Source: Bacillota bacterium (GTDB lineage: Bacteria > Bacillota > Clostridia > Christensenellales > CAG-138). Taken from it: a stretch of 64,000 nt of DNA. A program made the translations under genes and the position numbers. Below are positions 60,953-64,000 of this stretch, in pieces. The stretch is from NCBI GenBank assembly GCA_023395595.1, contig JAEWYO010000038.1, positions 9,153-73,152 on the forward strand, read 5' to 3'. Below the pieces are notes generated by a model. The model was not told the origin of the DNA. It saw nothing but the letters and a program-made list of their open reading frames with translations, and did not search any database. How positions within the stretch are numbered: the stretch's first letter is position 1; every line of letters begins with the position of its first letter.

Positions 60953-61621
60953 TTATACGTGCTCCGCCGCGTCTTCGTCGAGCATAAAGATCGCATTCTG
61001 ATGCAGCTGCAGATAGCTTGCCGGTACGCTCGGCAGCACCGGGCCGGAGATGACCAGCGGCGCGATCGTGCTGAGTTCATAGCCGGAAAGTATGGCAATC
61101 ACGCGTTTGGCGGACATGATGGTGGAGATACCCACCGTCACGACTCTGCCGTGCTCTCCGCGTTCCACATGCGTCACGGGTGCGAGTTCGGGATTTGGCA
61201 TGATGCAGGCGATTCTGCCATCCGCGCCAACGGTGCACACAACGGTGTCCAGCCCGCCGACGTCGAGAATTGCGTTCTCATAGTCGTTGCAAAGAACGCT
61301 CCAATCCCGCGTTTGCGCGCTGGGCGCATAGATATTTTCGGCCAGAATATTTACGCGGTCATACAGCATGCTGTGCATCCGCATTTCGTCGGTCGGTTCC
61401 CCGTCCTGCCGGACATGCTCAAAAAGATTGAATGCACGCACACAAGCCCAGTCAAGCAGCCCGTCGCTCGTCATCCCGGCGATCTTTCGATAAGCGGAGG
61501 CAAGCTGCGGGTTGCAATCCAAGCCCAGCACGCTATTCGTCTTCTCGATCATGCAGCCTGCAAGCAGCGTTGCCAGCGCTTGGCTGAGCGTGTCGCTGTC
61601 GCGATAGACGAGCACGCTCAT
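60953..61621 (-). CDS. Degenerate NagB-fold protein (glucosamine-6-phosphate isomerase-like)
   Basis: This 222-residue protein has the NagB outline: AENIYAPS, a short helix to GGLDTVVCTVGADGRIA, then VTVGISTIMSAKRVIAILSG. The catalytic positions are lost. Where NagB has FNxDEY this protein has FNLFEH, and where NagB has GNDGHIAFNEP it has GADGRIACIMP, so the catalytic His and Glu are Arg136 and Met141. It is unlikely to deaminate glucosamine 6-phosphate and may be a sensor or a different isomerase. Its start overlaps the lipase gene stop (ATGA). Confidence 0.75.
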   Translation of the reverse strand: MSVLVYRDSDTLSQALATLLAGCMIEKTNSVLGLDCNPQLASAYRKIAGMTSDGLLDWACVRAFNLFEHVRQDGEPTDEMRMHSMLYDRVNILAENIYAPSAQTRDWSVLCNDYENAILDVGGLDTVVCTVGADGRIACIMPNPELAPVTHVERGEHGRVVTVGISTIMSAKRVIAILSGYELSTIAPLVISGPVLPSVPASYLQLHQNAIFMLDEDAAEHV

Positions 61622-62556
61622 GACAGCTCTCCCATCGCTTCCACCGCGTTGATGAACAGGAGCACGTCGCCATAGACTTCCTGGCGATTGATCTCATTGA
61701 GCATCTCGTGCCGTCCGTTTTCATAGAGCTTGAGCTCCGCTTCGTGCCCTGTCTTAGCAAGCCAAGCGTGCACTTGTTTTACGCCCTTGCCCTTACCGCC
61801 GACGGGGTCCATCGCGCCGGAGAACACCAGAATCGGCTTTTTCGGTACGCGAGAAGCCCATTTTTCGCTCGAAATCTCGGCTAATCCCGTGAAAACATCG
61901 TACATTGCGCTAGACGTAAACGGGAACCCGCAATTCTCGTCAGCCACATAGGCGTCAACCCGCGCTTCATCGCGCGAGAGCCAGTCGTTTGCGGTGCGGT
62001 TGGGTTTGAAAGCGTTGTTGTAGGAACCAAAGCTCATCTTAAAGAGCGTTTCGCTCGGCAATTTGCCGCCGGTCTTTTTCATCTCGCGCTTGGCAATCCA
62101 TTTCCCGATGCCGAGCACGGGGTTTGCACCCGCCGTGCCGGAAAAGATGAACGCCTCAAAATCCTCGCCGGTGCGCCCTGCGTAGGTGCGCGCGAGGAAA
62201 GAGCCCATCGAATGTCCCATCAGGATGAACGGGATGGCTGGATAGTCCTTTTTCACGAGCTCGCGCATGGTGCGCATATCCGATACCACCGCGTCCCAAC
62301 CGTTTTTCTCGCCAAAATAGCCCTTGGGGACGCCAGCTGCCGTGCTCTTGCCATGACTTGCAATGTCGTTGCCATAGACCAACACGCCGTTTTCCGCCAA
62401 AAACGAGGCAAACTCGTCATAGCGATCGATATGCTCCGCCATACCGTGTGTAATCTGGAGCGCTGCGTGCGGATCTTCCGGCACCCACATGCGGTAACGG
62501 ATATCGCAAAGCCCGGTTGCGGAGGGAAATCGTTTCTCGCGAAGGGTGAACTTCAT
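61618..62556 (-). CDS. Alpha/beta hydrolase, monoacylglycerol lipase-like
   Basis: This 312-residue alpha/beta hydrolase has the oxyanion motif THGMAEHIDRYDEFA and nucleophile elbow GHSMGSF (Ser116). The acid and base are likely in FSGAMDPVGGKG and the NGRHEML segment. There is no signal peptide. GGGAGG precedes the ATG; the extension to 62595 is rejected. It probably hydrolyses monoacylglycerols or lysophospholipids; substrate inferred only. Confidence 0.92.
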   Translation of the reverse strand: MKFTLREKRFPSATGLCDIRYRMWVPEDPHAALQITHGMAEHIDRYDEFASFLAENGVLVYGNDIASHGKSTAAGVPKGYFGEKNGWDAVVSDMRTMRELVKKDYPAIPFILMGHSMGSFLARTYAGRTGEDFEAFIFSGTAGANPVLGIGKWIAKREMKKTGGKLPSETLFKMSFGSYNNAFKPNRTANDWLSRDEARVDAYVADENCGFPFTSSAMYDVFTGLAEISSEKWASRVPKKPILVFSGAMDPVGGKGKGVKQVHAWLAKTGHEAELKLYENGRHEMLNEINRQEVYGDVLLFINAVEAMGELS

Positions 62557-62585
62557 ACGCCAAACCTCCCTGACAATAATAAAAA

Positions 62586-62614
62586 AGTATACCACCTTCC
62601 GGCGGAATACTCAA
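62586..62614 (-). promoter_or_regulatory. Promoter of the lipase-NagB-like-UDG operon
   Basis: TTGAGT, 17 bases, TATACT on the minus strand, about 30 bases before the lipase start. Confidence 0.65.
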
Positions 62615-62633
62615 TATTTTCAGGCGAGATTGG

Positions 62634-63119
62634 TTATGGTTTGTCAACCAACTCGATCTGATCGGTTTCAATCGAAACTGGTTCAGAACTAGTTCGTGGT
62701 GTATATACATTCAAATCCCTAATGAAATCATCATATGGATAATTATCCTTATTTTTGAAAAACAAGAAATTGAGAGGCGGGTATTTTCTACCCGAGTATT
62801 GATACTTCTCTATGTACTCTCTCTCGTATTTAAACAATTCTATAGGATCACATCTCTTCAATTCGACAAATTCTATCTTTTTACCAGCTTTGATCGCTTC
62901 GTTCAACAAAACATACTTGTAACGAACCTGTTTGTTTACTATGTGGTTGTAATGGCTCGATGTTCTGGCAGACATATTTGTAGCCTGTCCGACATATAAG
63001 ACTTTGCCATCTATTACGATTGCATAAATTCCACTTTTTTCACTAACATTAAAGCACACGCTTTCATCTTTGTTCTTTCCCTCTGCACAACTATTTTCCA
63101 TTATTACTCTACCGTCCAT
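62634..63119 (-). CDS. GIY-YIG domain protein (orphan)
   Basis: This 161-residue protein has a GIY-YIG nuclease core: GIY at 30-32, YVG at 42-44 in VLYVGQATNMSAR, the conserved Arg52, and a Glu in YEREYIEKYQ. No DNA-binding or homing domain is attached. The gene is AT-rich compared with its surroundings. The start is uncertain: ATG at 63119 has no SD, while ATG at 63101 has a weak GGTAGAG. A consensus promoter is just upstream. Role unknown; could be an acquired orphan nuclease. Confidence 0.8.
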   Translation of the reverse strand: MDGRVIMENSCAEGKNKDESVCFNVSEKSGIYAIVIDGKVLYVGQATNMSARTSSHYNHIVNKQVRYKYVLLNEAIKAGKKIEFVELKRCDPIELFKYEREYIEKYQYSGRKYPPLNFLFFKNKDNYPYDDFIRDLNVYTPRTSSEPVSIETDQIELVDKP

Positions 63120-63140
63120 ACTATTACATATTTAAATTGT

Positions 63141-63169
63141 ATTGTAGATGGGTTTATCATAATAGTCAA
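63141..63169 (-). promoter_or_regulatory. Promoter of the GIY-YIG gene
   Basis: TTGACT, 17 bases, TACAAT on the minus strand; the leader to the first ATG would be only ~15 bases. The rest of 63170-63324 is AT-rich and shows nothing else. Confidence 0.7.
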
Positions 63170-63324
63170 CGGCAGAAAATGGCGCAATCATCATAAAAGC
63201 ACATTTTGAATGAGTTTAGTGCTCAATTCACGCGTGTCTCACGATATTCCTCAAGCAATTCATTCCCTTTTTATGAGCCTAATCAAAATGTCATTTTTGC
63301 TCGTTTAATTAACCGATTCTCTGT

Positions 63325-63795
63325 TTACAATTCGCGTTGGAATATCAGCTCATTATCATCAATTCCAGCCTGTTCGAACCCAAGTTTCTTGAGGAGCCGA
63401 ATCGAAGCGATGTTCTGCTCCTCCACTCCGGCCTTCACCTGCGTTAATCCCGCCTGTCGCAACTCCAGCAGCAGTTGCGTCACAACCTCAAACGCAAACC
63501 CTTGCCGCGCAAATTGTGGAGCGATCGTATAACCAATCCAACCGGCGTTTTTCTCCAGCCTAAGATAGAGATCGCCGATCAGTTCTCCGGTTTGCTTGTC
63601 CACAACCGCGAGTTGAACGCCTTCCTTGAATTTTGGTTTCTGTAAAAGCGCTGCTTTGTATTCCAGATATTTCTTGCCCTTGAATCCCTGATACTGCATC
63701 CAGTTAAGGTTGTTGCGATACGACAGGAACGCCTCAATGTCGTTTTCTTCAAAAGGTCGTACACGGCAACGTTCGGTTTCAAATGGTATCGGCAT
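63325..63795 (-). CDS. GNAT family N-acetyltransferase (RimJ/RimL-like)
   Basis: This 156-residue acetyltransferase starts MPIPFETERCRVRPFEEND, with TTGGAGCAG upstream. The acetyl-CoA region is IGYTIAPQFARQGFAFEVV (Q/RxxGxG variant: ARQGFA), followed by NIASIRLLKKLGFEQAG, typical of the RimJ/RimL type. It follows the ABC ATPase gene by 40 bases. The substrate is unknown. The longer frame to 63891 overlaps that gene and is rejected. Confidence 0.88.
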   Translation of the reverse strand: MPIPFETERCRVRPFEENDIEAFLSYRNNLNWMQYQGFKGKKYLEYKAALLQKPKFKEGVQLAVVDKQTGELIGDLYLRLEKNAGWIGYTIAPQFARQGFAFEVVTQLLLELRQAGLTQVKAGVEEQNIASIRLLKKLGFEQAGIDDNELIFQREL

Positions 63796-63835
63796 GCTCT
63801 GCTCCAATCGAGTTAATGAGAAGTATTCTATCCGA

Positions 63836-64000
63836 TCAGTCAATGACAATCTCGCAATAGTCTCCGAACAGCGCCGCCTCCGCGTCGTCATGCGTAATCA
63901 CAAGAATTGGGATGTTCGCCGCCAGCATTGTGTTTGCCGCAATGCGCTTATTCTCCTCATCCAAGCCCGTAAACGGTTCGTCGAGAAAGAGAATGTTGCC
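63836..64000 (-). CDS. ABC transporter ATP-binding protein (3' end only)
   Basis: The last 54 residues of an ABC ATPase lie in the window: Walker B with D-loop (NILFLDEPFTGLDEEN) and H-loop (PILVITHDD). The protein ends shortly afterwards at EIVID, so it is a short, stand-alone ATPase. The upstream part and substrate lie outside the window. Confidence 0.9.
   Translation of the reverse strand, partial: GNILFLDEPFTGLDEENKRIAANTMLAANIPILVITHDDAEAALFGDYCEIVID

Noticed and set aside
1..64000. tRNA genes, rRNA, phage or transposase genes
   Set aside because: I looked for the TTCGA/GGTTCGAATC arm patterns, integrases and transposase motifs and saw none; a tRNAscan run would confirm.

Overview
The window looks like core chromosome of an anaerobic Bacillota of class Clostridia, with fairly high GC for that class. 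Indicators are the SCIFF peptide with its radical SAM maturase, the Pta-AckA acetate pathway, a nine-gene V-type ATPase operon, split iron-sulfur L-serine dehydratase (sdaAB/sdaAA), LL-diaminopimelate aminotransferase, a phosphofructokinase with the PPi-type signature, large Bacillus-type SRP RNA, DUF368/PopT and GGAGG-type ribosome binding sites. I saw no phage, insertion sequence, CRISPR array, tRNA or rRNA gene. Most genes are on the minus strand.

Layout. 1-3.5 kb (minus): pta-ackA, then scfA (SCIFF) and the 5' part of scfB. 3.6-4.9 kb (plus): tmcAL, divergent from pta across a mirror-symmetric promoter region. 5-8.1 kb (minus): rsmD-coaD-coiled-coil protein, terminator, patatin-like lipase. 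8.2-16.6 kb (minus): phoH-pgpH-ybeY-cdd-era-recO, then a secreted L,D-transpeptidase lipoprotein and M23 peptidase. 16.7-17.6 kb: popT. 18-20.2 kb (plus): a sortase substrate and its class B sortase. 20.2-23.4 kb (plus): dapL-tmk-pfp. 23.4-27.6 kb (minus): sdaAB-sdaAA-ABC exporter-nitrilase-family hydrolase. 27.7-28.0 kb: SRP RNA. 28-29 kb: QueG-like iron-sulfur protein. 29-37.8 kb: V-ATPase operon. 38-43.6 kb: rpmE, DUF1385, prmC, prfA, tsaC, rpiB, upp. 43.7-45.6 kb: rho with a long Q/N/Y-rich insert. 46-47.5 kb (plus): DivIC/FtsB-like protein and Ppx/GppA. 47.5-51.2 kb (minus): response regulator-histidine kinase-HtrA protease. 51.3-60.3 kb: mutS2, aminotransferase, recG, DAK2/FakA-like, Asp23, YebC. 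60.3-64 kb: lipase, degenerate NagB-like protein, family 4 uracil-DNA glycosylase, GIY-YIG protein, GNAT acetyltransferase and the 3' end of an ABC ATPase.

Themes. Energy: acetate/ATP formation, PPi-type glycolysis, serine deamination, and a V-ATPase whose K subunit carries the sodium-ligand residues. Envelope: L,D-transpeptidase, M23 hydrolase, PopT, sortase pair, HtrA two-component operon. Translation and RNA: Era, YbeY, RsmD, PrmC/RF1, TsaC, TmcAL, SRP RNA.

The observations most worth following are the prion-like insert in Rho, the Shine-Dalgarno/hairpin/TTG arrangement ahead of the sortase, the scfA-scfB attenuator, the NagB-fold protein without catalytic residues, the mirror promoter between pta and tmcAL, the tandem repeat ahead of mutS2, and a probably leaderless divIC-type gene.
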